From assembly GCF_003050835.1 (NCBI RefSeq), contig NZ_QAOJ01000012.1:62001-126000 (forward strand): 64,000 bases of DNA, in the 5' to 3' direction. The translations under genes and the position numbers were made by a program. This DNA is from Pseudomonas sp. GV071 (GTDB lineage: Bacteria; Pseudomonadota; Gammaproteobacteria; Pseudomonadales; Pseudomonadaceae). A model generated the notes under the pieces. It had not been told where the DNA came from and searched no databases. It was given only the letters and a program-made list of their open reading frames with translations. Below, piece by piece: positions 8,143 through 16,567 of the stretch (the stretch's first letter is position 1; each line of letters opens with the position of its first letter).

Positions 8143-11070
8143 TCACTCCTGGTCGATCACCACCACATCCACCAGCAGCTCCATCGCCAATCGCCGCAAT
8201 TGCTGCAGATCGATTGGCTTGGCCAAGCACGCCTGTGCCCCACGGCGCACCGCATCGGCGAATACATCCTCATCGGCAGCGGCGCTGACCACCAGCACCG
8301 GCACGTCACTCAGGTGCGGCGTACGGCGCAGCATGTCGAGAATATGCAGGCCATCGCCATCGGGCAGGTCGAGGTCCAGTAGCACCAGGTCCGGGGTGAA
8401 GCTTTCGAGCAAGGCATAGGCCCGTTGAATGGACGCTGCGCCACGGACATCGGCCATCTCCCGCAGCCCTTCCTGCAACACACGCATGCAGGCTGGGTGA
8501 TCCTCCACGCACAGCACTGCGGCCAGCTCTTTGCTTTCTTCAGCGGCTGGCGCCAGTGCCGCGGCGCTGCTATCCGGAGCAGCAGCGCTAGGCAGGTCGA
8601 TCCAGAAGCGGCTGCCGATGCCGGGCGTGCTCAACAAGCCCAGTTCACCGTCCATCAACTCGGCCAGCTCGCGACTCAGTACCAGGCCGATACCGGCCCC
8701 GGGGATGGTCGAGTTTTCCCAGCCCAGTCGTTGAAACGGCTGAAACAGCAGCGCTTGTTGTTCGTCGTTGAGGCCCGGCCCAGTGTCTTGCACCCACAAC
8801 CGAATGCCGGTCGGGCGCACCTCATAACCCAGGCTGACCATGCCTTGCGGGCTGTTGTATTTGATCGCGTTGGACAGCAAGTTGAGCAGCACCTGGCGCA
8901 CGCGGCGCACGTCCGCCCAGACATACATGCCCGGCTGCTCGGCCGCCAGCACTTGCAATTGTTGCCCGCGTTGCGACGCTTCCGGCTGCACCAGCTCGGC
9001 ACAACTGCGCAGCAGCTCGGCGACATCCACCGAGGAGAACTGCAACTGCTGGCGACGGCTTTCGATACTGGACAGGTCGAGGATATCCTCCACCAACGCC
9101 GTCAGGTGGCGGCTGGCGTTGACGATTTCCCGCGCATAGTCGGCCTGCTGTTCGCTGCCTGGCTGCTCCTGGGCATCCAGCTCGATCAACTGGGCAAAGC
9201 CATAAATCGCGTTCAACGGCGTGCGCAATTCGTGGCTCATGCTCGACAGGAAACGGCTCTTGGCCTGGCTGGCCTCCTGGGCTTCCAAGCTAGTGCGGCG
9301 CAAGTCTTCCTGTACCTGCTTGAGGCTGGAAATATCCACATGGGTACCGGCAACGCGCATGGCCCGGCCCTTGGCATCGCGCTCCAGCACCTTGCCGCGG
9401 CTGAGCAGCCAGACGTAATGGCCGTCGGCATCGGCAAACCGGTACTGCGCCTCGAAGGTGTCCTCGCTGCTGTCGGCGAAACCGAAGCGCAGCTGGCGCA
9501 GGCGATCGAGGTCGTCGGGGTGCACGCGCTGGTTGAACTCGGCGAAGGTCAGGCACTGGATATTCAGGCCATAACGCTTCACCCCACGACCGCGCACGGT
9601 GATGGTCATGCTCCGCGCCTCGACTTCCCAGAGGCTTTCGGTGGTGCTCTCCAGCACCAGCTCCAACTGGCTTTGCGCCTTGTGCCGCTCGTCTTCACTG
9701 GCCAGCAGTTGCTGGCCAGTCTGCTGCGCGGCGTCGGCCATATAGGCCAGTTCGTCGATCTCGATGTCCACCGGCTGCGGCTTGAAATTGCCCTTGCCCA
9801 ACTCGCCCATCATGTCGACAACATCGGCCATCGGCTTGGCCAGCTTGGCCGTTAGCAAGCGCGAACGCCGCCACATCCAGGCGAAGAACAGCAGGTAGAA
9901 AAACAGCAGGCCGGCGATCAACAAGTAACCAATCTGCTGGTAACGCTCAGCCAGATTTTTGGTGGCCTGGAAGATATTCGCCTCATCCACCACCACCAGC
10001 AGCCGCCAACCGGTCTGTGGAATTTCGCTCCAGGCCACCAGCTGTTTGCGGCCACCGAGCAGCACTTCCTTCACATCGCTGCGGCTAGCGGTCATCGCCT
10101 GCAACAGCGGCTGCAGGTCGCGGCGGTCCTTGAGGTCGAAGTCATTGGGCTTGAGCACTTCACGGCGCACGGCTTCGGCGTAGCTGTACTCAGTGAGTTC
10201 GTTGAGGCCGAAGTCCTGCTCACCCGCAGCCGGCAAGGCGATCACCCGCTGATCACGGCTGACCAGCACCGCATAGCCATGCCAAGGCACCTGCAGGTTG
10301 CCGATTTCGCTGACCATCTGCCCGACCGTGACATCCAGCCCCACCACCCCCTCGAGGAAATTGTCGCGGTACACCGGCGCCACCGCCGACATCATCCAGC
10401 CCTGGCCGGCCGGGTCGAGGTAGACATCGGTCCACACCACCTTGCGCTCAGGGTTGTGCTTGGCATCGGCCAGGTAATAGAAGTTGTAATCGGGGATGAC
10501 CATGTCGTGGGCATAACGATCGGGGGTCATGAAGAACGGATAGATGCGGTTGTAGCTGTCCCAGCCATTGAAATACAACGCCGACACCAGCGGGTTGGCA
10601 TCGCGGATCCAGCGCATCAACACGTCGACCCGCGACAGGCGCAGGGCCTTGGCGTGGTCCTGTTTATCCACAGGCGTGACATTGGAATAGAACGACGCCG
10701 CGCGGCCATCGTCGCGGTGGGTGTAATGCACGCCATCGGGGGTAATCGAATAACGCGAACGCTCCAGCGCGTCGGCGTGGTACGTCATGTCGCTGAGGGC
10801 GCGGGTAGTTGCCGCCTGATAGACCTTCGCCTGCGACTCCAGCCCCTCCAGGCGCCGACCGATGATCTCGCCCTCACGCTGTACCGTACCAGTGAGATCC
10901 TGAGCGGCCCGTTGCTGCAGATAATCCAGCTGGGTGTCGCGGATGGCGGTATTGGTCAGCAGGTACACAGCAATGAGCACCGACTCCACCAACACCAGGG
11001 GAATCAGGGCGCTTTGCAGAAACGCGCGCCAAATCCATTGGCGCAAGGGGTAACGCGGCGTACGCGGCAT
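8143..11070 (-). CDS. Hybrid sensor histidine kinase with dCache, PAS and receiver domains
   Basis: 975 residues. Inner-membrane sensor. A first transmembrane helix (ALIPLVLVESVLIAVYLLT), a large periplasmic dCache-type sensor (about residues 45-330) and a second helix (YLLIAGLLFFYLLFFAWMW) precede a HAMP-like linker, a PAS domain, the HisKA box SHELRTPLNAIYGF, the ATPase domain (LLSNAIKYNS, DTGPGL) and a receiver with LVLLDLDLPDGDG. Phosphate would pass from His to the internal Asp. Start at 11070 has GGAAGAG upstream. No partner regulator is nearby. The prophage lies just beyond its 3' end and leaves the gene whole. Confidence 0.9.
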   Translation of the reverse strand: MPRTPRYPLRQWIWRAFLQSALIPLVLVESVLIAVYLLTNTAIRDTQLDYLQQRAAQDLTGTVQREGEIIGRRLEGLESQAKVYQAATTRALSDMTYHADALERSRYSITPDGVHYTHRDDGRAASFYSNVTPVDKQDHAKALRLSRVDVLMRWIRDANPLVSALYFNGWDSYNRIYPFFMTPDRYAHDMVIPDYNFYYLADAKHNPERKVVWTDVYLDPAGQGWMMSAVAPVYRDNFLEGVVGLDVTVGQMVSEIGNLQVPWHGYAVLVSRDQRVIALPAAGEQDFGLNELTEYSYAEAVRREVLKPNDFDLKDRRDLQPLLQAMTASRSDVKEVLLGGRKQLVAWSEIPQTGWRLLVVVDEANIFQATKNLAERYQQIGYLLIAGLLFFYLLFFAWMWRRSRLLTAKLAKPMADVVDMMGELGKGNFKPQPVDIEIDELAYMADAAQQTGQQLLASEDERHKAQSQLELVLESTTESLWEVEARSMTITVRGRGVKRYGLNIQCLTFAEFNQRVHPDDLDRLRQLRFGFADSSEDTFEAQYRFADADGHYVWLLSRGKVLERDAKGRAMRVAGTHVDISSLKQVQEDLRRTSLEAQEASQAKSRFLSSMSHELRTPLNAIYGFAQLIELDAQEQPGSEQQADYAREIVNASRHLTALVEDILDLSSIESRRQQLQFSSVDVAELLRSCAELVQPEASQRGQQLQVLAAEQPGMYVWADVRRVRQVLLNLLSNAIKYNSPQGMVSLGYEVRPTGIRLWVQDTGPGLNDEQQALLFQPFQRLGWENSTIPGAGIGLVLSRELAELMDGELGLLSTPGIGSRFWIDLPSAAAPDSSAAALAPAAEESKELAAVLCVEDHPACMRVLQEGLREMADVRGAASIQRAYALLESFTPDLVLLDLDLPDGDGLHILDMLRRTPHLSDVPVLVVSAAADEDVFADAVRRGAQACLAKPIDLQQLRRLAMELLVDVVVIDQE

Positions 11071-11225
11071 AGGGCAGCTCTTCCAGAATATCTGCACGTT
11101 ACTACAGAAAGCTTTTGAGCCTAATCATATAGCCTGTTGGCGAGGATGACGTACGGCAAGCAGGTCGACTCACCGGAACCTTTCCCGTACACTGCCGGTC
11201 CCAATCGTGTATCACGGTAGGTTTT

Positions 11226-11613
11226 GGGGCCGATTAGGATTCGACGCCGGTTACAAAACTTGAGGGGCATGCCGAGTTGGTAACAGAACTCGTAAATCCA
11301 CTGTTGCAAAACTCTATAATTGCCAATGATGACAATTACGGTGCCCAACTAGCTGCGTAAGCAGCCTAGTCGCACTTCTGGTAGCTTCGGCTCCAGCAAT
11401 CACGAGGGGATGTCTGTAAACCCGAAGTGATTGTCATATAGAACAGAATCGCCGCGTAGTACGTTGTGGACGAACCGGCTAAAACTTACACAACTCGCCC
11501 AAAGCACCCTGCCCGTCGGGCGGCTGAGGGTTAACTCAATAGACACGGCTAAGCATGTAGAACCGACAGCAGCGGACTGGCGGACGGGGGTTCAAATCCC
11601 CCCGGCTCCACCA
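11226..11613 (+). ncRNA. ssrA: Transfer-messenger RNA (tmRNA)
   Basis: 388 bases. The 5' end GGGGCCG pairs with the 3' end CGGCTCC before ACCA, giving the tRNA-Ala-like acceptor stem; the T arm reads GGGGGTTCAAATCCCCC. The tag frame starts at 11322 (GCC AAT GAT GAC AAT TAC GGT GCC CAA CTA GCT GCG TAA), encoding ANDDNYGAQLAA, the Pseudomonas degradation tag. It rescues stalled ribosomes. The gene is whole even though its 3' end is the attachment site for the two elements downstream. Confidence 0.97.
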
Positions 11614-11620
11614 AACAAGC
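11588..11620 (+). repeat. Attachment site, left copy (ssrA 3' end)
   Basis: 33 bases covering the T-arm and acceptor 3' strand of ssrA plus seven bases beyond CCA. Identical to 18767-18799. Integration here rebuilds ssrA exactly. Confidence 0.9.
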
Positions 11621-11655
11621 CCCTGATTTTCCTAGTGAAATTCAGGGGTTTTTTA
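11620..11655 (+). terminator. ssrA terminator supplied by element A
   Basis: CCCCTGA and TCAGGGG flank a 15-base loop and are followed by six T. It starts at the edge of the attachment repeat, inside element A, so it replaces the host terminator displaced to 60958. Confidence 0.8.
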
Positions 11656-11661
11656 TTGGGC

Positions 11662-11677
11662 GTCGAAAAAGTGTCGA
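11662..11677 (+). repeat. Probable integrase arm site, left end of element A
   Basis: GTCGAAAAAGTGTCGA, found again in the same orientation at 18646-18661 near the other end. It contains a direct repeat of GTCGA eleven bases apart, the usual form of arm-type sites. Function inferred from position. Confidence 0.5.
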
Positions 11678-11771
11678 TTACCTCTATCAATCCCCCTGCG
11701 GGTCATCTATAAATCGTCCAGAAACGACAGGGTTTCGCACTCTAATAACGTCATGGGCAAAGGGAATTCAG

Positions 11772-12500
11772 ATGGCAGGTGCAGAAGTATCTTTTCCAAA
11801 AATCGCCAGCGGAAACTGGTGGGCTCTAAGAGAGCAATTCAAGAAAAAAATCCCAACCACCGTTGGTCCTTCATATCTGAGTTCCGTCTTGGGCGAAATG
11901 AGCGTTGGATCTGCTAGATCAAATATAATTTCCCCATTTAGAAAAATCGGAATACTTGACGAAGAAGGTCGCCCTACCGATCTGGCCAACGATTGGCGCG
12001 ACGATGACAAATACCCCGAAGTGTGTAGAAAAATATTAGAAGCCTCCTACCCAGAAGAGGTAAGAGACATATTCGACAATAAAGATTGCGACGTAGAGAA
12101 ATTAAAAAAGTGGTTTATGAGCCATGCAAGGTGTGGCGAACCCGCAGCAAAAATGTATGCACGCTTTTATGTACTACTGCTAGAGGCAGATGCAAACAAC
12201 AATGCAGAAAGAAAACCACAGGTAAAAAGCACCTCGAATACTAAACAGCCAGCAAAAAAATCAGCTAAATCCTCTGAGTCAAAAAACACACAACCAGCAG
12301 CCGCTTTATCAAAACAAGATCTAGCTCAAGCCACTGACGAAGCACCTCACGCGGCTCACGCTGGACGCGCACACCCCCCGAGCAGAAAGGCTCCAGAGCT
12401 TCACATAAATATTCAACTGCATATTTCCCCTGAGTCATCGGCGGAACAAATTGAAAAGATTTTTGAAAGCATGGCAAAGCATTTGAAAGACTTTAACTAA
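11772..12500 (+). CDS. DUF5343 domain protein
   Basis: 242 residues. Residues 1-140 (NWWALREQFKKKIPTTVGPS, SPFRKIGILDEEGRPTDLAN) match DUF5343, a domain with a winged-helix look and no known function. A Lys/Ser/Ala-rich linker (about 145-205) leads to a short conserved C-terminal piece (LHINIQLHISPESSAEQIEK). Start ATG at 11772 follows AGGGAATTC. Its stop overlaps the start of the next gene (TAATG), so the two form a unit. Codon use is AT-rich against the neighbours, pointing to recent arrival. It sits between the attachment site and the integrase, the usual place for cargo. A defence role is possible but only inferred. Confidence 0.75.
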   Translation: MAGAEVSFPKIASGNWWALREQFKKKIPTTVGPSYLSSVLGEMSVGSARSNIISPFRKIGILDEEGRPTDLANDWRDDDKYPEVCRKILEASYPEEVRDIFDNKDCDVEKLKKWFMSHARCGEPAAKMYARFYVLLLEADANNNAERKPQVKSTSNTKQPAKKSAKSSESKNTQPAAALSKQDLAQATDEAPHAAHAGRAHPPSRKAPELHINIQLHISPESSAEQIEKIFESMAKHLKDFN

Positions 12501-13012
12501 TGTTCACGCCAAACAAAATTAAAACCTTCATTGAGTCATTTGAAAATGACTGTATAAAAAGCCTTCTCCCTCCGGAGGAGGGCTTAATTTCAAACGATCA
12601 ATCCATTATTCCCCACGCGCTAATTAGAGGAACGCGAGGATATCTGGAAAAAATAATGCACCAAGCAAATGGGTGCTATGCGAATGGCTGGTACGATGCA
12701 TGCGCAGTCATGATCAGACGGCTTATAGAAACACTTATTATTGAAACTTTTGAAACCTACAATCTGGCGCATAAAATCCAAGGACCATCGGGGGACTTCT
12801 TATATCTTTCAGACTTAATAAATATAACTCTTTCCGAACAGTCATGGAATCTATCCAGAAATGCCAAACAAGCCCTTCCAAAACTAAAGGACATAGGAGA
12901 CAAATCAGCTCACAGTAGAAGATTTAATGCCGTACGGCATGATATTGATAAAATCCAAGCAGATATAAGAGTAGTAGTCCAAGAACTAACATATCTTGCA
13001 CAGTTAAAGTAG
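12500..13012 (+). CDS. DUF4145/HEPN-like protein, partner of the DUF5343 gene
   Basis: 170 residues. All-helical; the central part (CYANGWYDACAVMIRRLIET) and the C-terminal LPKLKDIGDKSAHSRRFNAV resemble DUF4145, a family in the HEPN superfamily. The motif around KSAH would be the place of the HEPN Arg/His pair, but the full R-x4-6-H signature is not clear, so nuclease activity cannot be claimed. Start overlaps the previous stop. The gene converges with the integrase and overlaps its end by nine bases. Strongly AT-rich third positions. A two-gene cargo module with the DUF5343 protein is the best reading. Confidence 0.65.
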   Translation: MFTPNKIKTFIESFENDCIKSLLPPEEGLISNDQSIIPHALIRGTRGYLEKIMHQANGCYANGWYDACAVMIRRLIETLIIETFETYNLAHKIQGPSGDFLYLSDLINITLSEQSWNLSRNAKQALPKLKDIGDKSAHSRRFNAVRHDIDKIQADIRVVVQELTYLAQLK

Positions 13013-13990
13013 CCTAGCAGGACCAAATCGAACTGCGTCCATCAAGTGCTCAGGAGCTAAGTGAGCGTACCGCATCGTCATGACTAAGCTGGAATGCCCT
13101 AGGATTTTTTGCAAGGTCAAGATGTTCCCGCCGTTCTGAATAAAGTGGCTCGCAAAGGTATGCCGGAGCGAGTGCGCGGCCTGACCTTTCGGTAGCTGAA
13201 TGGTCGTCCTGGCCAAGGCGCGGCGGAATGAGGTGATGGCCGAATTTGCCTGACCATGCTGCTTCCAATGCTTAATGATCTTGGCTTCCAACTCCGTCGA
13301 GATAGGCACCGACCGAACCTTTCCGCTCTTGGTCCCGCTGAACGTAATCACTGCATTTCGCAGCCCCGTCGGCTTCAATTTCTCGGCCTCTGACCAACGG
13401 GCGCCGGTAGCCAAGCAGATCAGCGAAATGATCTCAACATGCGGGTTGTCGCAGCCCTTGCGGATCTCATCCAGTAGCTCACCAATTTGCTCATTGGTCA
13501 GCCAGGACAACTCACGTTCCTGGATCTTCAACGGCTTCACCAACGCAAGCGGATTGGCGTAGTCGATGACGCCCAGGCCTCGCAATTCGTTGTACACCGC
13601 ACGCAGATACCCAAGCTCGTTGTTGAGCGTTTTCGGTGACGTACCCTCCCCTAACCTCACCCTCCGATCATGGGCGTAAGTCTGAGGATCAAGCTTTGCA
13701 GCCTGAGGGTTTCGCAGACGCTTAGCGACCAGATCCAACTTGGACCGACGACGCTCACCATCACGTAGCGAATGCCCGTGCAGATCAAACCAGGCGCTCA
13801 CCAGCTCGGTTAGCAACCGACGATCTTTCGGCTTAGGCGACCAGTCAGGGTTATCAACAACCTTGGCCCTGCAGGTGGCCTCGAATCGCTGAGCCTCCCC
13901 CTTGGTCTTGAAGGTCTTACGGAAGCGTTTGCCCTTGATGGGTTCTACATCAACCTTCCAGCGCCCATCCGGTAACGGTTCTATGGCCAT
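13004..13990 (-). CDS. Tyrosine integrase of element A (Pf-prophage type)
   Basis: 328 residues. Site-specific recombinase expected to act on the ssrA site. N-terminal arm-binding beta domain (MAIEPLPDGRWKVDVEPIKG, FRKTFKTKGEAQRFEATCRA), a SAM-like core-binding domain, and the catalytic domain with the first Arg in CLATGARWSEAEKL, HSLRHTFASHF, and GHSSLVMTMRYAHL carrying the His and the nucleophile Tyr. Start at 13990 overlaps the stop of the replication gene (TGATG), so the two are coupled, the same neighbour pair as in Pf prophages (PA0727-PA0728 in strain PAO1, from memory). Confidence 0.9.
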   Translation of the reverse strand: MAIEPLPDGRWKVDVEPIKGKRFRKTFKTKGEAQRFEATCRAKVVDNPDWSPKPKDRRLLTELVSAWFDLHGHSLRDGERRRSKLDLVAKRLRNPQAAKLDPQTYAHDRRVRLGEGTSPKTLNNELGYLRAVYNELRGLGVIDYANPLALVKPLKIQERELSWLTNEQIGELLDEIRKGCDNPHVEIISLICLATGARWSEAEKLKPTGLRNAVITFSGTKSGKVRSVPISTELEAKIIKHWKQHGQANSAITSFRRALARTTIQLPKGQAAHSLRHTFASHFIQNGGNILTLQKILGHSSLVMTMRYAHLAPEHLMDAVRFGPARLL

Positions 13991-15267
13991 CAGACGGCAC
14001 GCCCCCATCGCACATGTCGTTCCTCCAGCCGGTCTTTGATGTGCTGGAAGAGGTCTAACTCGCTCATATCCTTAGCCGCGTAGTGATCGCGAATGACGGG
14101 CCAACAGTCCCATTGTTTTAGGGTGGAGAACGCCTTTTTTGCGCTCACCCGTTCCCTTGCCAGCAAGCTGACGAAGTTGCCCAGGAACAGCTCGACGTTC
14201 TTGCCCGAGAAGCCGCGAGCGGTTTTGTAGTGGCGTTTGTACTCAGTGGCTTCCACCAGGGAATCCACCGGAAGATCAACCCGAGCATCGTTGCGCATTA
14301 GCGTCCACACGGGGTCGAAATAGCCAGGGCGAGAGAGGAAGCGGAACTGCCCCAAGCCGTACCGCCACAGGCCATCCAAGTGCCCTGCAAACGCTTCATA
14401 GGAGTTCGTCTCAATGGCCTTGCCGGTGGCAAGGTCGACGGAGCCAGCAGCAAATTGCTGGACCACAGAATGGTGATAACGAAGCTCTACACGCCATACA
14501 TCCTGAGCTGCGTTGTAGTTCTCCGGATCGTTGTCGTCGAAGCTGTTACGGCGTTTCCAAACGCCTTCCCAGTAGTCCAATTTATCGGTGGCCTTGGCCT
14601 GCTCCGTCTTGTTGTAGATGCTCAGCTGAATGGCACCAGCAGAGCCGAACATAAAGGTTTCGCCACGCCCGTAGACGCTCGACTTGGTGTCCCACTCGAT
14701 CTGGTTGATGCCGGAAATGTCGCGCTGGGTGCGCGCTCGGCAATGCATGCGAGCAACAAGGTCAGCCGGTGGCTGCCAGCCCTGTACATCCAGGGCGAGG
14801 TGAACTGCGCACTGGTTACGCTCGACGTTACTCAGAACATGCGAAGCGTAGTAGTCGAGACGTTGCTGAAGGCGTTCAGGGCTCAGGCTGTCGATGGCAT
14901 GGGGGGACACTTCGATTTTGAGGTGCGGGCCAATCACGTCCACCTTGGTGTTGAAGTTTTTCACCAGCAGAACGAAACCCAGGTCGGCGTTCTGGAGCTT
15001 GTACTGGTAGCCCGAATCTTTGCTCACGCGCCCGGCATGCCACCGCTCACCTGCGAAATCGACAATGGTCCCTGGCTTGTCGAACAGGCTCATTATCTGG
15101 GGCAGGATAAGCCCGCGGTAAAGCTGGCGGACCGTATCGACCGCACAGCGCAGCAAGCGGACTCTCGACAGGTCAGTAATGCGAGCATTGCCCGGGTCCA
15201 CAAAGATGCGGCCCGTTGGGCACTCGAAACCATCGTTGTTAAGGCGAACATGGTCTTTGGCTTTCAT
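13990..15267 (-). CDS. Replication initiation protein, Pf filamentous-phage type
   Basis: 425 residues from the ATG at 15267, which has GGAG eight bases upstream; this fits the about 430 residues of the Pf1/Pf4 protein. An internal ATG at 15093 (MSLFDKPGTIVDF) would give 367 residues. Marks of the family are the long HLKIEVSPHAID, NQCAVHLALDVQGW, YGRGETFMFGSAGAIQLSIY and WRVELRYHHSVVQQF stretches; it would nick the plus origin for rolling-circle replication. Transcription runs into the integrase with a TGATG overlap. No structural phage genes accompany it here. Confidence 0.8.
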   Translation of the reverse strand: MKAKDHVRLNNDGFECPTGRIFVDPGNARITDLSRVRLLRCAVDTVRQLYRGLILPQIMSLFDKPGTIVDFAGERWHAGRVSKDSGYQYKLQNADLGFVLLVKNFNTKVDVIGPHLKIEVSPHAIDSLSPERLQQRLDYYASHVLSNVERNQCAVHLALDVQGWQPPADLVARMHCRARTQRDISGINQIEWDTKSSVYGRGETFMFGSAGAIQLSIYNKTEQAKATDKLDYWEGVWKRRNSFDDNDPENYNAAQDVWRVELRYHHSVVQQFAAGSVDLATGKAIETNSYEAFAGHLDGLWRYGLGQFRFLSRPGYFDPVWTLMRNDARVDLPVDSLVEATEYKRHYKTARGFSGKNVELFLGNFVSLLARERVSAKKAFSTLKQWDCWPVIRDHYAAKDMSELDLFQHIKDRLEERHVRWGRAV

Positions 15268-15654
15268 TTGGGATTCTCCATCAATGGCCACTACTGGCCG
15301 GTTCAAATCTGATTTCATTGACGTGTTACAGGGACGTCGCGCGTCCGGCTGCGCGCTGGCTGTCGCTCTGTACCTAGCCGCTCCGCTGCGCGCGCAGTCA
15401 GCCGCGTCGTTGGTGATTACGCTGGGTTGAAATTCCTCAGGCGGCAGTTGGCTAGCCACCCTGGAGGCAGTTAAGGCGAGGTAAAGAAGCAGGAGGACAA
15501 CCGCTAGAACAAGCGGCCGTGATGGCGACAGGTTGGAGAGCAGAACCAAGGGCTCTGCCCTTGTTAACCCGCTCTTGCCGCCGAGGGCTCGGGAGCGTGG
15601 GGTGATGAAGCTACCCCACACTCCTCGCGATAGGCTGTTCATGGCTGCGCAGGG
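15268..15654. other. Intergenic region of element A with inverted repeats
   Basis: 387 bases upstream of the replication gene. It holds AAGGGC-TCT-GCCCTT (about 15550-15565), a GC-rich run of short inverted repeats around 15340-15400, and an open minus-strand frame with one hydrophobic stretch (PLVLAVVLLLLYLALTASRV) but no good start. It is a candidate for the replication origin or packaging signal of the element; nothing here proves it. Confidence 0.35.
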
Positions 15655-16044
15655 TCAAGGGTGCGCTGCGCCCGTGCTTCCGTTCGCCGGAACAGCAGAG
15701 CCGTTCCGACGAGCCGGGAGCGCGGCCCCTGACCCGCCGAGATTAGGGTGGGCGATTTGGCCCAGTACGTTGCCGGAACCATGCCGGTCGCGGTACCGCA
15801 TCACCCGTATGGTGCGAATGTCGCAGAAGAAGGTTTCGTCTGGATAAGGTCGTTTCGAAGCGGCGTCGATGGCCAGGAAGTAACCGTCGCTCCAGACCCC
15901 ATCCATAGGCAGCACTACACCGACAATGTGGGCGCAGCACCAATGAGACTCAGGCTCCTCAGGGCAGACCAGTTCCAGCAGAACGGTTTGGCCAATGTAG
16001 GAAGTGGCGTTAGCAGCTTGAACTACGGTGTTGGGACTATGCAT
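15655..16044 (-). CDS. Element A protein of unknown function
   Basis: 129 residues, starting at 16044 and overlapping the stop of the upstream gene by eight bases. N-terminal 90 residues are beta-rich (SYIGQTVLLELVCPEEPESH, WCCAHIVGVVLP, YFLAIDAASKRPYPDETFFC); the tail is Gly/Ala-rich and looks disordered. No family recognised. It belongs to the leftward operon of DNA-binding proteins and the replication protein, so a link with replication or copy control is conceivable. Confidence 0.6.
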   Translation of the reverse strand: MHSPNTVVQAANATSYIGQTVLLELVCPEEPESHWCCAHIVGVVLPMDGVWSDGYFLAIDAASKRPYPDETFFCDIRTIRVMRYRDRHGSGNVLGQIAHPNLGGSGAALPARRNGSAVPANGSTGAAHP

Positions 16045-16249
16045 GGCTGTAGTCCCCCGCTTTGAACTCCTTCTTGCCGCTCAGCAAGTCTTCGCGGAAG
16101 CGGGCCAAATTGATCATGCGGTAGTCGATAAAACGCATGCTTGGGATGGTGCCGGTATCGACCCACTCGATTGCCTGCTCCACCGAGATACCGCTCATTT
16201 CGGCAAAGGTCGGGATGCTGCACAGATCCAGGCTGTCTTCCTTTTTCAT
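16037..16249 (-). CDS. Small DNA-binding protein (excisionase-like)
   Basis: 70 residues. Winged-helix excisionase look: IPTFAEMSGISVEQAIEWVD, TGTIPSMRFIDYRMINLARF. The start overlaps the previous stop as ATGA. A frameshifted relative lies at the right edge of the window (63810-64000), showing that a second element of this family has been in the region. Likely controls excision or early transcription of element A. Confidence 0.7.
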   Translation of the reverse strand: MKKEDSLDLCSIPTFAEMSGISVEQAIEWVDTGTIPSMRFIDYRMINLARFREDLLSGKKEFKAGDYSHA

Positions 16250-16467
16250 AGCGTGAACTCCTTTTCTAGAAGCTGCTGAGTCATCAATGCCACGTTGACC
16301 ATCACGTGCTTACCAAGCTTGTGCGATGGGACATATCCATTACGAATCCAACCCCAAACGGTGTCATGGTCCTCACTCATCCGGATCCAATTCGCGAACT
16401 CACGCCAGGGCATCACTGGCGGCGGATTGAGCAAGTCTTTCAGCGTTAAGTTTGTTCCTTCCATCAT
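16246..16467 (-). CDS. Small DNA-binding protein, first gene of the element A operon
   Basis: 73 residues, start ATG ATG at 16467 with GAGGGGG just upstream. The sequence (VMPWREFANWIRMSEDHDTV, WGWIRNGYVPSHKLGKHVMV) has the shape of an excisionase/MerR-like winged helix, similar in plan to the next gene, with which it overlaps by four bases. It lies directly behind the three operators, so it is the first gene controlled by the divergent repressor. Confidence 0.65.
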   Translation of the reverse strand: MMEGTNLTLKDLLNPPPVMPWREFANWIRMSEDHDTVWGWIRNGYVPSHKLGKHVMVNVALMTQQLLEKEFTL

Positions 16468-16488
16468 GAGCCCCCTCGACCACAAAAA

Positions 16489-16556
16489 GGACCACCGTGG
16501 TCCACTAGACAAATAGGACCACGGTGGTTCTATTGATGTCAAGACCACGGTGGTCC
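16489..16556. promoter_or_regulatory. Three 15-bp palindromic operators of element A
   Basis: GGACCACCGTGGTCC (16489-16503), GGACCACGGTGGTTC (16516-16530) and AGACCACGGTGGTCC (16542-16556) lie 26-27 bases apart between the leftward operon and the divergent Arc-type gene at 16568. The regular spacing of two and a half turns suggests cooperative binding of the repressor and control of both directions. Confidence 0.75.
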
Positions 16557-16567
16557 ATCATCACAAA

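Noticed and set aside
8425..9855. 476-codon plus-strand frame opposite the hybrid kinase
   Set aside because: Antisense shadow; the minus strand carries complete kinase and receiver motifs.
14380..15312. 310-codon plus-strand frame opposite the Pf-type replication gene
   Set aside because: Antisense shadow; the minus strand has the recognisable protein.
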